Assembly: GCA_024640625.1 (NCBI GenBank)
Contig: JAHEER010000019.1
Location: forward strand, 1-49,808
Direction: 5' to 3'
Length of the DNA stretch: 49,808 nucleotides
Source: Desulfobulbaceae bacterium
Lineage (GTDB): Bacteria > Desulfobacterota > Desulfobulbia > Desulfobulbales > Desulfocapsaceae
Positions within the stretch are counted from its first letter, which is position 1, and each line of letters opens with the position of its first letter. The notes beneath the pieces were generated by a model. The model was given only the letters and a program-made list of their open reading frames with translations, searched no databases and was not told the origin of the DNA. This document shows positions 1 through 8,426 of this stretch, piece after piece. The position numbers and the translations under genes are program-made.

Positions 1-702
1 ATCATCACCATGGATGGTGATCTGCAGAACGACCCCCGTGACATCCCCCGGTTCATCGGCAAGATTGAGGAAGGATTTGATGTGGTAACCGGCTGGCGTC
101 ACGATCGTAAAGATGCCTTTTTGAATCGTCGGTTGCCGTCGATCATCGCCAACAAAATAATCTCCTGGACCACCGGGGTGGCCCTGCATGACTATGGCTG
201 CACGCTCAAGGCCTTTCGCAAAGAAGTTATCAAAAATATTCGTCTGTATGGAGAGATGCACCGTTTTATCCCGGCCATCGCCAGTGGTATGGGGATTTCT
301 TTTACCGAAATCAAGGTAAATCACCGGGCGCGACGGTTCGGCACCTCAAAATACGGCATCTCCAGGACCATCAGGGTGGTACTGGATCTGATCACCGTTA
401 AGTTTCTGCTCAGTTATGCGACCAGGCCCATACAGATATTCGGTCTGTTAGGGGTGATCTCCGGGACGGCTGGGTTCTTAATCGCCATGGTCATGACCAT
501 CCAGCGCCAGTTTTTTGATATCCCTCTCTCGGACCGTCCCCTGCTGCTGCTCGCCATTGTGCTGATTTTTACCGGTATCCAGTTCATATCGATCGGTCTG
601 ATTGGAGAACTCCAGGCCAGAACCTATCACGAGACCCAGGAGAAACCAGTCTATTACGTCAAGGAAGTGTACGGTTTTGAGAAGCAGGACCCTGATGTGT
701 AG
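1..702 (+). CDS. Family 2 glycosyltransferase, C-terminal part (partial at window start)
   Basis: The reading frame is open from base 1, so the start lies outside the window; 233 codons are visible. The visible part begins at the DGDLQ (DXD-type) motif that binds the metal and nucleotide sugar in DPM1/GtrB/ArnC-like family 2 enzymes. Two hydrophobic segments near the C-terminal end (about visible residues 140-165 and 178-205) resemble the membrane anchor of polyprenyl-phosphate glycosyltransferases. I infer that it loads a sugar onto a lipid carrier or modifies a membrane-linked glycan at the inner membrane. The next glycosyltransferase starts 3 bases after its stop, so the two are probably cotranscribed. 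The exact donor and acceptor cannot be read from sequence. Confidence 0.9.
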   Translation: MITMDGDLQNDPRDIPRFIGKIEEGFDVVTGWRHDRKDAFLNRRLPSIIANKIISWTTGVALHDYGCTLKAFRKEVIKNIRLYGEMHRFIPAIASGMGISFTEIKVNHRARRFGTSKYGISRTIRVVLDLITVKFLLSYATRPIQIFGLLGVISGTAGFLIAMVMTIQRQFFDIPLSDRPLLLLAIVLIFTGIQFISIGLIGELQARTYHETQEKPVYYVKEVYGFEKQDPDV

Positions 703-705
703 CCG

Positions 706-1752
706 ATGGCTGATGACTATATAACAGGTTTCGATATCGTTATACCCAACTGGAACGGCAGGCATATGCTCGAGATCTGCCTGCCGTCACTGTATAACCA
801 GAGGTTTGATAATTTCACCGTTATTGTGGTCGATAACGGATCAACCGATGGATCGGCTGACTACCTGCGTAACAATTATCCCCAGGTTGAGGTTATTGAA
901 CTTCAAGAAAACTGCGGCTTCAGTGCGGCCGTTAACAGAGGTATCGAGGCTGGTCGGCGCGAGTGGGTGTTACTGCTCAACAACGATATTGAAATGGCTC
1001 CCAACTGCCTTGGCCACCTATCGCTGCAGGCCGCCAGTGAACCTCAGATCAGGATGTTCGCCCTGAAAATGCTCTCCTATGCCGACCGTACCGTCCTTGA
1101 TGGGGCGGGTGACGGGGTGTTGCGAGGAGGTGTGGGGTATCGCTTGGGCACTATGGAGCCAGACTCTGGCAAGTATAATCTGAAGAGAGAGGTGTTCGGG
1201 GCCTGCGCGGGCGCGGCGCTCTATCATCGAACACTTTTTAACCGGGTGGGCCTTTTTGATGAAGAGTTTTTTGCCTATTTAGAAGATGTGGATTTCAATC
1301 TCAGGGCTGTGCGGGCCGGTATCCGCTGCTGCTATGTTCCCGAGGCGGTCGTCTACCACATGGGCAGTGCGACAAGCGGATCAAAAATCAACAAACTGAC
1401 GGTGAGATTGACAACCAGAAACAATATCTTCGTAATCTGTAAAAACTACTCGTTGTCGATGCTGGTAAGATTTTTTTTGCCACTTCTGGTGTATCAATTT
1501 TTCTGGCTTGTTTTCGTAATAAAAAAGGGACAATTAATCGGATACATATCAGGTATTGTTGAGGCAATTCCTCGGGTCGCTGCGATGGTAAGGAAAAGAC
1601 CCCCGCGACACGATGTACCCATATCCTCGGCTCAATTTCGGGCCAAAATTGTTGCCTCCGAGCGGGAAGTCATCAAGTCAATAATGTCGAGGCGAGCCGG
1701 AGAGGGGAAAAACAATTTACTGCTCAGCTGGTATCTCTCCATCTTCTGCTGA
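706..1752 (+). CDS. Family 2 glycosyltransferase (rhamnosyltransferase-like)
   Basis: A 348-residue GT-A glycosyltransferase. The N-terminus carries the usual 'VIPNWNG' strand, followed by VVDNGSTDGS and the nucleotide-sugar site LLNNDIE near residue 90. The acceptor-side motif FFAYLEDVDFNLR lies near residue 185. A hydrophobic stretch at about residues 255-285 suggests membrane association. Neighbours on both sides are also family 2 transferases, so it probably adds one residue of a lipid-linked repeat unit of O-antigen or exopolysaccharide. The start is the ATG 3 bases after the upstream stop; its ribosome-binding site is weak, consistent with translational coupling. Family assignment is firm; sugar specificity is unknown. 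Confidence 0.92.
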   Translation: MADDYITGFDIVIPNWNGRHMLEICLPSLYNQRFDNFTVIVVDNGSTDGSADYLRNNYPQVEVIELQENCGFSAAVNRGIEAGRREWVLLLNNDIEMAPNCLGHLSLQAASEPQIRMFALKMLSYADRTVLDGAGDGVLRGGVGYRLGTMEPDSGKYNLKREVFGACAGAALYHRTLFNRVGLFDEEFFAYLEDVDFNLRAVRAGIRCCYVPEAVVYHMGSATSGSKINKLTVRLTTRNNIFVICKNYSLSMLVRFFLPLLVYQFFWLVFVIKKGQLIGYISGIVEAIPRVAAMVRKRPPRHDVPISSAQFRAKIVASEREVIKSIMSRRAGEGKNNLLLSWYLSIFC

Positions 1753-1781
1753 TGGCTCCGCGCTGAGCCGATCTTAGTCTA

Positions 1782-2591
1782 ATGTTGAGCGTCATCATCG
1801 TCACCCATAATTCCGAACCCTTTATCGACAGGTGCTTCGACTCACTTGATCAGCAGACATCTGCACCGGACCGGGTCATTATCGTAGACAGCGGATCGGC
1901 ACATACTTCCTATCTCGACCGGTATTCCAGCAGAGCAGACTGCGAAGTTGTCCTCCACAAAAATATCGGTTTTGCTGCCGCCAACAACATCGGCTTCACC
2001 CACATTGGTGGCGCTGAGGACTATGTATGTGTGATGAATCCAGACACCTTCCTTGAACCGGACAATTTCCAGTCAGCCCTGGCGATTCTTTCGGCTCGCA
2101 AAAAAGTTGCCATTCTCGGCGGCAGACTAAAGGGGTTTGATGTCGACGAAGACAGACCCACCGGCCTGCTCGATTCTACCGGCGTTTTCAGGAGCTGGTA
2201 CGGACGCTGGTACGACCGTGGTCAGGGAGCGCAGAACGGTGAAAATTTCCGCCTCGAAGAGAACGTGCCGGCGCTGTGCGGCGCCTTCATGGTCTGCAGA
2301 ATGAGCGCGCTGCGAGACGAGCTCCCCAAGGTATTCGACGAATCGTTTTTTATGTATAAAGAGGATATCGATCTCAGCCTTCGTCTTAGAAAAAAGGGAT
2401 GGAAACTACTCTATGCTCCCACTGTCGAGGCCTTTCACGCCAGGGGCTGGGCCGGCAACAGAAAAGAAATCCCCCATCAGATACGTTGTCTGGCTTCTAA
2501 AAACGATATCTTGCTAAATTTCAAGCACCGCTCTCCATATCTGATCTGGGCCGTGGCTAAATACCTGGCGGTGCGTGCGCTGCGGATATGA
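1782..2591 (+). CDS. Family 2 glycosyltransferase
   Basis: A 269-residue GT-A enzyme with the N-terminal strand VIIVTHNSEPF, the VIIVDSGS loop, a VMNPDTF donor-binding motif near residue 85, and FFMYKEDIDLSLRLRKKGW near residue 190, the pattern of rhamnosyl/hexosyl transferases of polysaccharide assembly. There are no clear membrane helices except a mildly hydrophobic tail. Its stop codon overlaps an ATG (ATGA at 2588-2591), but the following gene more likely starts at 2642. It belongs to the same polysaccharide cluster as its neighbours. Donor and acceptor are unknown. Confidence 0.92.
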   Translation: MLSVIIVTHNSEPFIDRCFDSLDQQTSAPDRVIIVDSGSAHTSYLDRYSSRADCEVVLHKNIGFAAANNIGFTHIGGAEDYVCVMNPDTFLEPDNFQSALAILSARKKVAILGGRLKGFDVDEDRPTGLLDSTGVFRSWYGRWYDRGQGAQNGENFRLEENVPALCGAFMVCRMSALRDELPKVFDESFFMYKEDIDLSLRLRKKGWKLLYAPTVEAFHARGWAGNRKEIPHQIRCLASKNDILLNFKHRSPYLIWAVAKYLAVRALRI

Positions 2592-2641
2592 ATGTGCATG
2601 TTGATCAAGGTGCGGAGCCTGGCTTGCCGGAGCGAACTGCG

Positions 2642-3571
2642 ATGAGCATATCCATCATTATACCCACCAGAAACGGCTCTGCTGCGCTGAGAGAACTGCT
2701 GGCCGGTTTGCAGATTCAGTCTCTGCAAGCCGATGAGATCATGGTGGTTGATTCTGCTTCGGAGGATGATACCGTTGCCACCGCAGCCAGTTACGGAGCC
2801 ACTGTTCACCGCATCGAGCGTGACAGCTTTGACCATGGGGGTACCAGAACACGGGCGGCCCAAATGGCCCAGGGAGATATCCTGGTGTTCCTGACTCAGG
2901 ATGTACTGCCGGCATCACGGGAGATGCTCGGAAAACTCACCACACCGTTCAGGGAATCTGAGGAGATCTGTCTGAGTTATGGCCGCCAGCTGCCATCGTT
3001 TCAGGCCACTGATATCGCTGCTCATCTCAGAAATTTCAACTATCCCGAGGAATCCCAGGTAAGATCTTTCGCGGACAGGGAACAATTGGGCTTTCAAACC
3101 GTATTTGTCTCCAATTCCTGCGCTGCCTACCGCCGTTCCAGCCTGGCTGAAATAGGGTATTTTGAGGAAGACCTGATCTTTGGCGAAGACAGTTGCGCGG
3201 CGGGGAAACTGCTCAAATGCGGCGGCAAGATAGCCTATTGCGCTGAGGCCGCTGTATATCACTCCCACAACTACTCGTGGCGCGAAGAGTTTTGCAGATA
3301 CTTCGATGTCGGCGTTTTCCACGACAGCCAGCGCTGGCTCCTGGAAGCCTATGGCGGAGCCGGCGGAAGAGGGCTTGATTATGTGCAGTCAGGGCTAAGC
3401 TATCTCTGGGGTCGCCGAAGTTATAGAATGATCGGGGATTTTATGGTAAGAGTTGGTTTGAAATTCTGTGGTTACCGACTCGGAAGAACTCATCGTCTAC
3501 TGCCCGCATCACTGGCCGCAAAACTCAGTATGAATAAGAGTTGGTGGGGAAAAAAACAACTGCAGGGGTAG
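2642..3571 (+). CDS. Family 2 glycosyltransferase (dTDP-rhamnosyl-transferase-like)
   Basis: A 309-residue glycosyltransferase starting MSISIIIPTRNG. The motif FDHGGTRTRAA near residue 62 and the following FLTQDVLP are typical of bacterial rhamnosyltransferases (RfbF/WbbL-like), with a later FGEDSCAAGKLL segment. I chose ATG 2642 because a GGAG sits at 2629-2632 with good spacing and because family members begin directly with this beta strand. An ATG at 2588 overlapping the previous stop would add 18 residues of unconserved sequence and has no ribosome-binding site. The likely role is adding rhamnose or a similar deoxysugar to the lipid-linked repeat unit; the substrate is inferred from motif similarity only. 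Confidence 0.9.
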   Translation: MSISIIIPTRNGSAALRELLAGLQIQSLQADEIMVVDSASEDDTVATAASYGATVHRIERDSFDHGGTRTRAAQMAQGDILVFLTQDVLPASREMLGKLTTPFRESEEICLSYGRQLPSFQATDIAAHLRNFNYPEESQVRSFADREQLGFQTVFVSNSCAAYRRSSLAEIGYFEEDLIFGEDSCAAGKLLKCGGKIAYCAEAAVYHSHNYSWREEFCRYFDVGVFHDSQRWLLEAYGGAGGRGLDYVQSGLSYLWGRRSYRMIGDFMVRVGLKFCGYRLGRTHRLLPASLAAKLSMNKSWWGKKQLQG

Positions 3572-3617
3572 TGACGACGGTGGACACTTAATGCGATCAT
3601 TTCGCTTGCTGCTATAA

Positions 3618-5027
3618 ATGCTTTCAACCAATCTGCGCGAGCAGAGTTCCCTGATGGCCAGGCTTCTGCACCTGGTCGATTGTCTCCTGGTGGTCGGTTA
3701 TCTGTGGGCTCTGGTCTACTGGTACCGGGTACCATGGAGCGACTACTATACCCGCCTGGTGATTATTACCTTCGTGCTTTGCCTGGTGACGTTCCAGTCG
3801 TTTCAGCTCTACCGGTCCTGGAGGGGCTGGAAATTCTATAAAGAATTTTATGTGATCATAAGGGCCTGGGTAACCATTATCGGCTTGTTGCTCTTCTATT
3901 TCTTCATCTTTAAAATTTCAGAGGGCTATTCTCGAGTCGTCTTCATGATCTGGTCGACGACCACCCCGATCATACTCTTCATCGTTCACATGTTGGCACG
4001 CAAAATCCTGCGCTATTATCGACAGCGCGGCAAGAATGTTCGCCGGGCCGTCATCGCTGGGGCAGGGGATCTTGGCCTGAGCCTCATGAGGGAGCTGGAA
4101 ACCATTCCCTGGGCCGGTATTGAGATTATGGGATTTTTTGATGACAAAGTCAGCGAAGAACCTCGTCTGGCGAGGATGGGCAAGCCGCTTCTTGGAGATA
4201 TCGGTATGCTTCCCGACTATCTGAGTAAAAACGTTATTGACTATGTGTATATTGCCCTGCCGATGAGGGCCGAGAGGAAAATATTTTCGATCCTGCGTGA
4301 ATGCAGATCACTCGGTGCAAGAATCTATCTGGTACCCGATCTTTACGTCTTTGGACTGCATCATGCGGAAGTCCAGAGCCTGGGGAAAATGCTGATTCTC
4401 AATTTCAACCCCCATACCGAGTGGAAACGGGGGTTTGATGTACTTTTCTCCCTCTCAGTTTTGATTATCAGTTCGCCCTTGATGCTGCTGATCAGTATGC
4501 TCATCAAACTGGAAGACCGTGGCCCTGTAATTTACCGGCACAAACGAATCACTGCCGCTGGTAAAGATTTTGCTTGTCTCAAATTCAGGACCATGCGGGT
4601 GGGGGCCGATCGCGAGTTGGCGGAACTTCTGGAAGAAGAACCAGATTTGAAGAAGGAGTGGGAGCAGACTTTCAAACTCAAAAACGACCCGCGCATTACC
4701 AGAATCGGCAAACTATTACGCAAGACCAGCCTTGATGAATTCCCTCAATTCATTAATGTGTTGAAGGGCGATATGAGCGTTGTCGGAGCCCGTCCCATAG
4801 TGGGCGGTGAACTCGCGGCTTTTTATCGGGAAAGCGCCGGCCGCTACTGTTCAATGAAGCCCGGCATTACCGGTCCCTGGCAGGTGAGTAAGCGCTCGGA
4901 TATTGATGACTACCAGGAGCGCGTGAATCTCGATGACTGGTATATATTGAACTATTCACTCTGGACAGATATAAAAATCATTCTAAGAACCGTTTACATC
5001 ATGTTCAAAAGAGATGGGGCTTATTAA
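3618..5027 (+). CDS. Polyprenyl-phosphate sugar-1-phosphate transferase (WcaJ/WbaP-like initiating enzyme)
   Basis: A 469-residue membrane protein. The N-terminal ~120 residues contain four hydrophobic helices. A Rossmann-like CoA-binding-type domain follows (about residues 140-250, with RRAVIAGAGDLG at its start). The C-terminal bacterial sugar transferase domain has one membrane segment near residue 280 and the signatures KFRTM, DEFPQFINVLKGDMSVVGARP and PGITGPWQV. Such enzymes transfer hexose-1-phosphate from UDP-sugar to undecaprenyl phosphate, the first step of exopolysaccharide or O-antigen repeat synthesis. It closes the glycosyltransferase cluster. Whether the sugar is glucose, galactose or another cannot be told. 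Confidence 0.92.
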   Translation: MLSTNLREQSSLMARLLHLVDCLLVVGYLWALVYWYRVPWSDYYTRLVIITFVLCLVTFQSFQLYRSWRGWKFYKEFYVIIRAWVTIIGLLLFYFFIFKISEGYSRVVFMIWSTTTPIILFIVHMLARKILRYYRQRGKNVRRAVIAGAGDLGLSLMRELETIPWAGIEIMGFFDDKVSEEPRLARMGKPLLGDIGMLPDYLSKNVIDYVYIALPMRAERKIFSILRECRSLGARIYLVPDLYVFGLHHAEVQSLGKMLILNFNPHTEWKRGFDVLFSLSVLIISSPLMLLISMLIKLEDRGPVIYRHKRITAAGKDFACLKFRTMRVGADRELAELLEEEPDLKKEWEQTFKLKNDPRITRIGKLLRKTSLDEFPQFINVLKGDMSVVGARPIVGGELAAFYRESAGRYCSMKPGITGPWQVSKRSDIDDYQERVNLDDWYILNYSLWTDIKIILRTVYIMFKRDGAY

Positions 5028-5032
5028 ATGAA

Positions 5033-5173
5033 TAGTTTCCACCCGGAAATAAGGAATTTTTTTTAAGATCGAGGCGTGCGAGAAATTTTATCGCAGGCAT
5101 AGTTGATATTCCGAGGATAAAATTTCGAGCACAACGAAGCGTGGACAAAAACGCCGTTTCCGAATGGCAACTA
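5033..5173. repeat. 141-bp palindromic intergenic element (MITE/REP-like)
   Basis: The ends form an imperfect terminal inverted repeat: 5033-5049 pairs with 5157-5173 at 14 of 17 positions (TAGTTnCCAnnCGGAAA). Inside, 5082-5092 (GAAATTTTATC) pairs perfectly with 5116-5126, flanked by GTGC and GCAC at 5076-5079 and 5129-5132. The whole element could fold into one long cruciform or RNA hairpin. It fills most of the gap between the sugar transferase and the Bax-inhibitor-like gene and encodes no protein. No second copy was noticed in this window, so its multicopy nature is inference. Confidence 0.7.
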
Positions 5174-5196
5174 AATAGATCAAGATGGAGAGTCAC

Positions 5197-5904
5197 ATGC
5201 AGACAGAAACCCAATCACTTACCATTACCCAGGCGAAGCAGGACGCCGCTTCAATTTTCCTTGCCAAAGTATTCAACTGGATGGCTGCAGGTCTTGGAAT
5301 TACCGGGCTGGTAGCCTACGGCACGGCGGCCAGCGGACTTGCCGTGCGAATCATCAACTCACCGTTTTTTCTGATCATCGCCCTTGGAACCCTGGGGTTG
5401 GTGTTCTTCCTCTCGGCCCGCATCGACAAGATTCAGGCCTCGACCGCCTCGGCCCTGTTCGTTGGCTATTCTGCCCTCAACGGGCTTTTCTTTTCTACTA
5501 TTTTTCTCAGATACACGAATACTTCAATCGCCTCCACCTTCGTGATCACGGCAGGCATGTTCGGAGCCATGGCGGTGTACGGACTGGTGACCAAGCGTGA
5601 TTTGTCCGGTTGGGGATCATTTCTGTTCATGGGGCTCATTGGCCTGATTATTGCCACAATCGTTAATATTTTCCTGAAAAGCCCGGGGGTATACTGGGTT
5701 ACCTCATTGATCGGCGTGTTCATATTCACCGGCCTGACCGCCTATGATGTGCAGAAGATAAAACGGATGGGCGAGGAAGGTATCATGGCCCAGGGGCGGG
5801 AGGCCATCACCAAGGGGTCGATTATGGGAGCACTTGCCCTCTACCTCGATTTCATCAACCTGTTTCTCATGCTGCTCAGGTTTTTCGGCGGCAGCCGTGA
5901 TTAA
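5197..5904 (+). CDS. Bax inhibitor-1/YccA family membrane protein
   Basis: A 235-residue polytopic protein with about seven hydrophobic helices and a short hydrophilic N-terminus, the architecture of the BI-1/YccA/YbhL family. The conserved pattern near the C-terminus (GLTAYDVQKIK, then ALALYLDFINLFLMLL) is diagnostic. Some members (BsYetJ) behave as pH-sensitive calcium leak channels, and YccA interacts with FtsH; the role here is not known. I chose ATG 5197 because GATGGAGAG at 5184-5192 is a good ribosome-binding site for it; an ATG at 5185 lies within that site. The gene stands alone behind the palindromic element. Confidence 0.95.
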   Translation: MQTETQSLTITQAKQDAASIFLAKVFNWMAAGLGITGLVAYGTAASGLAVRIINSPFFLIIALGTLGLVFFLSARIDKIQASTASALFVGYSALNGLFFSTIFLRYTNTSIASTFVITAGMFGAMAVYGLVTKRDLSGWGSFLFMGLIGLIIATIVNIFLKSPGVYWVTSLIGVFIFTGLTAYDVQKIKRMGEEGIMAQGREAITKGSIMGALALYLDFINLFLMLLRFFGGSRD

Positions 5905-5945
5905 ACCTAGGCTTCAGCGAGCCGCCAGGCCCTGACTCACCGGAC

Positions 5946-7166
5946 ATGACCCATTCATTTGCGGGAAAAAGGATCGTCGTGGGCGTTACTGGCTCGATTG
6001 CTGCCTTCAAGGTGGCCGGCTGGGTGAGCGCTTTGGCCAAGGAAGAGGCGCTGGTTGACGTGGTCATGACCGTGGCGGCCACAAAGTTCGTTTCCCCGCT
6101 CACCTTTGGTTCCCTATCGGGACGACCGGTGTATGAAGACATGTTCAGTGCCGAGCAGGAGGGCACCATCTCCCACATTGGTCTCAGCAGAGAAGCTGAT
6201 TGTATTCTGATCGCGCCGGCCACCGCCCATACCATTGCGCGACTGGCTTACGGCCTGGCCGACGATCTGTTGAGCACCACCGTGCTGGCCGCCCGTATCC
6301 CGGTGATCATATGCCCGGCCATGAACGTGCAGATGTATGGTCATCCAGCTACCGCCAGAAATATGAAAATCCTCAAGGATTTTGGTTACCTGGTAATAGA
6401 GCCCGAAAGCGGGCTCATGGCCTGCGGGGAAGAAGGCAGCGGCAGACTGCCCGAGTGGGAAAAGGTGGCTGAGTATGTATTACGCGAAATCTCCGCCAAG
6501 GACCTCGACGGGCAGAGGGTGCTGGTCACCGCGGGACCGACCAGGGAGCCTTCTGATCCGGTGCGCTTTCTCAGCAACCGCTCCTCCGGCAAGATGGGAT
6601 ATGCCCTGGCTCGTACGGCCTTCAGAAGAGGAGCAGAGGTGACTCTGATCAGCGGTCCTACAACCCAACAGCCCCCGGCCGGTGTCGAGTTGATCAAGGT
6701 GACAACCGCCATGGATATGCATCAGGAGGTCATGGCACGGTATCAGGACAAATCTGTCATTGTAAAAGCAGCTGCAGTGAGCGATTTCAGATGTGCAACC
6801 CAATCTGACCAGAAAATCAAAAAGGACCGCTCGTCTCTGGTCATGGAGCTGGAGCAGAATCCCGATATTCTCAAAGAACTCGGTGCGCTCCGTGACCATG
6901 ACCGGCAACTGCTGATTGGTTTCGCTGCCGAAAGTTCCAATATCGAGGAAGAAGGACGTAAAAAGTTACTGGGCAAAGGACTTGACCTGATTGCCGTCAA
7001 CGATATTTCCTCCTCCACTTGCGGTTTTGAAGTTGACAACAATCAGATCACCCTGATCGACTCTTCGGGCGTGAAAAAACTGCTCCATACCAGCAAAATC
7101 AAGACGGCTGATCTCATTTGGGACCACGTTGTCACCAACAAAATGCTCAAACCCGCCAGGCCATAG
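5946..7166 (+). CDS. coaBC: Bifunctional phosphopantothenoylcysteine decarboxylase / synthetase
   Basis: A 406-residue fusion of the usual length. The N-terminal half (CoaC, about residues 1-180) is a flavoprotein decarboxylase with GSIAAFK, the catalytic-loop histidine in SHIGL, the PAMN motif and the cysteine-bearing flap MACGEEGSGR. The C-terminal half (CoaB, about 190-400) has VTAGPTREPSDPVRFLSNRS and AAAVSDFR...KIKK, the CTP-dependent ligase signatures. Together they make 4'-phosphopantetheine from 4'-phosphopantothenate and cysteine in coenzyme A biosynthesis in the cytoplasm. The gene is followed 58 bases later by the DUF3524 gene on the same strand. Confidence 0.97.
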   Translation: MTHSFAGKRIVVGVTGSIAAFKVAGWVSALAKEEALVDVVMTVAATKFVSPLTFGSLSGRPVYEDMFSAEQEGTISHIGLSREADCILIAPATAHTIARLAYGLADDLLSTTVLAARIPVIICPAMNVQMYGHPATARNMKILKDFGYLVIEPESGLMACGEEGSGRLPEWEKVAEYVLREISAKDLDGQRVLVTAGPTREPSDPVRFLSNRSSGKMGYALARTAFRRGAEVTLISGPTTQQPPAGVELIKVTTAMDMHQEVMARYQDKSVIVKAAAVSDFRCATQSDQKIKKDRSSLVMELEQNPDILKELGALRDHDRQLLIGFAAESSNIEEEGRKKLLGKGLDLIAVNDISSSTCGFEVDNNQITLIDSSGVKKLLHTSKIKTADLIWDHVVTNKMLKPARP

Positions 7167-7224
7167 TTTATCAAATCCTCAGCAATTCCAATGGGGTGTA
7201 GAATAGCACAAATTCGAGTCAGCA

Positions 7225-8319
7225 ATGGCAAAGAAGAGAATTCTGCTCATCGAGCCGTATCATGGCGGGTCGCATAAACGGTTCCTTGACGGTTTGATGA
7301 GCAACCTTGAGGGTACTTTTACCTTGCTGTCTCTGCCGGCTCGAAAGTGGAAAATGCGCATGCAGCTGGCGGCTCCCTGGTTTATCACGCAGCTCTCAAA
7401 CCTGCCGGTTGCCGGGCGCACTTTTGATGTCGTATTGTTTTCGAGCTTTCTCGATGTCGCCGTTTTCAAGGCCATGACCTCGTGTCTCCAGGGGTGGAAC
7501 CGCGAATGCAGGTATCTCACCTACTTCCATGAGAATCAGTTTTGTTATCCGGGGGTGCTCCGAAAGCACACCACCCATCAGTTCACTTCGATTAATTTTA
7601 CCACCGCACTGGTCTCCGATTCGATCGCCTTCAACTCGGAGTTCAACCGCACTTCCTTTCTCCATCATTGCAGCACTTATCTTCTCAAGGCGACCGACAT
7701 GGACCTCAGCACCAGGGTTGAAGAACTGCGCGACAAGAGCATCGTTCTTTATCCGGGGCTAGATTTCAGTCTGCTCGATGGGGGCGAGCGGCGGCCCACT
7801 ATGGGTAGAATCAAAACCATTGTCTGGAATCATCGCTGGGAGCATGACAAAAATCCGGAAGAATTTTTTGACGCACTCTATAGATTGCAAGAAAATGGAG
7901 TCGATTTCAGGCTCTGCGTAATGGGGCAGCAGTTCCAAAACACGCCTGCGTGTTTTGGCGAGGCCCGGAGACGACTGTCTGGAAAAATTGTTCAGTGGGG
8001 CCATGTTGAGGAGATGGAAAACTATTTTCGCCATCTGTCCTCCGGAGATATCGTTGTTTCCACCGCCCATCACGAATTTTTCGGCATCTCCGTTATCGAA
8101 GCGGTGCGGGCGGGTTGTGTTCCGGTACTGCCGAATCGTCTCTCCTATCCGGAATTGTTTGAAAAACGTTATTTATACGAGACGGGGCACCTTGACGAGC
8201 ATTTGTTAAGAGTTATCAAGGCAGAAGAGAGGCTGTCGGCAGACCGATCGAAGAATATGACTGAGCCTTACAGTTGGAAAAGTCTGGGTGATGACTACCG
8301 GAACTGGCTGATTAACTGA
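7225..8319 (+). CDS. DUF3524 / tRNA-queuosine alpha-mannosyltransferase-like GT-B glycosyltransferase
   Basis: A 364-residue two-domain protein. The N-terminal DUF3524 domain starts with RILLIEPYHGGSHKRFLDG, the hallmark of the family that includes the vertebrate enzyme QTMAN (GTDC1), which mannosylates queuosine in tRNA-Asp. It also shows HENQFCYPG near residue 105 and FNSEFNR near 138. The C-terminal domain (about 195-350) is a GT-B donor-binding fold with WNHRWEHDKNPEEF and FFGISVIEAVRAGCVPVLPN. By family, the predicted reaction is GDP-mannose-dependent glycosylation of queuosine-tRNA; in bacteria this is inference. No queuosine genes are adjacent. nadA lies convergently downstream. Confidence 0.85.
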   Translation: MAKKRILLIEPYHGGSHKRFLDGLMSNLEGTFTLLSLPARKWKMRMQLAAPWFITQLSNLPVAGRTFDVVLFSSFLDVAVFKAMTSCLQGWNRECRYLTYFHENQFCYPGVLRKHTTHQFTSINFTTALVSDSIAFNSEFNRTSFLHHCSTYLLKATDMDLSTRVEELRDKSIVLYPGLDFSLLDGGERRPTMGRIKTIVWNHRWEHDKNPEEFFDALYRLQENGVDFRLCVMGQQFQNTPACFGEARRRLSGKIVQWGHVEEMENYFRHLSSGDIVVSTAHHEFFGISVIEAVRAGCVPVLPNRLSYPELFEKRYLYETGHLDEHLLRVIKAEERLSADRSKNMTEPYSWKSLGDDYRNWLIN

Positions 8320-8426
8320 AGCCACATACCAATGATGGCAGAAAACATGGTGTCAATCGATCACCTTCGAGTGGGAAAGAGCACTAACGAGCGGGAGTTC
8401 GAGCGACAAAGCGGGTGAGTAAAATC

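Noticed and set aside
3592-3618. Eight-codon frame just before the sugar transferase start
   Set aside because: The upstream GGTGGA is only a moderate ribosome-binding site and the frame ends before the next ATG rather than overlapping it; likely chance.
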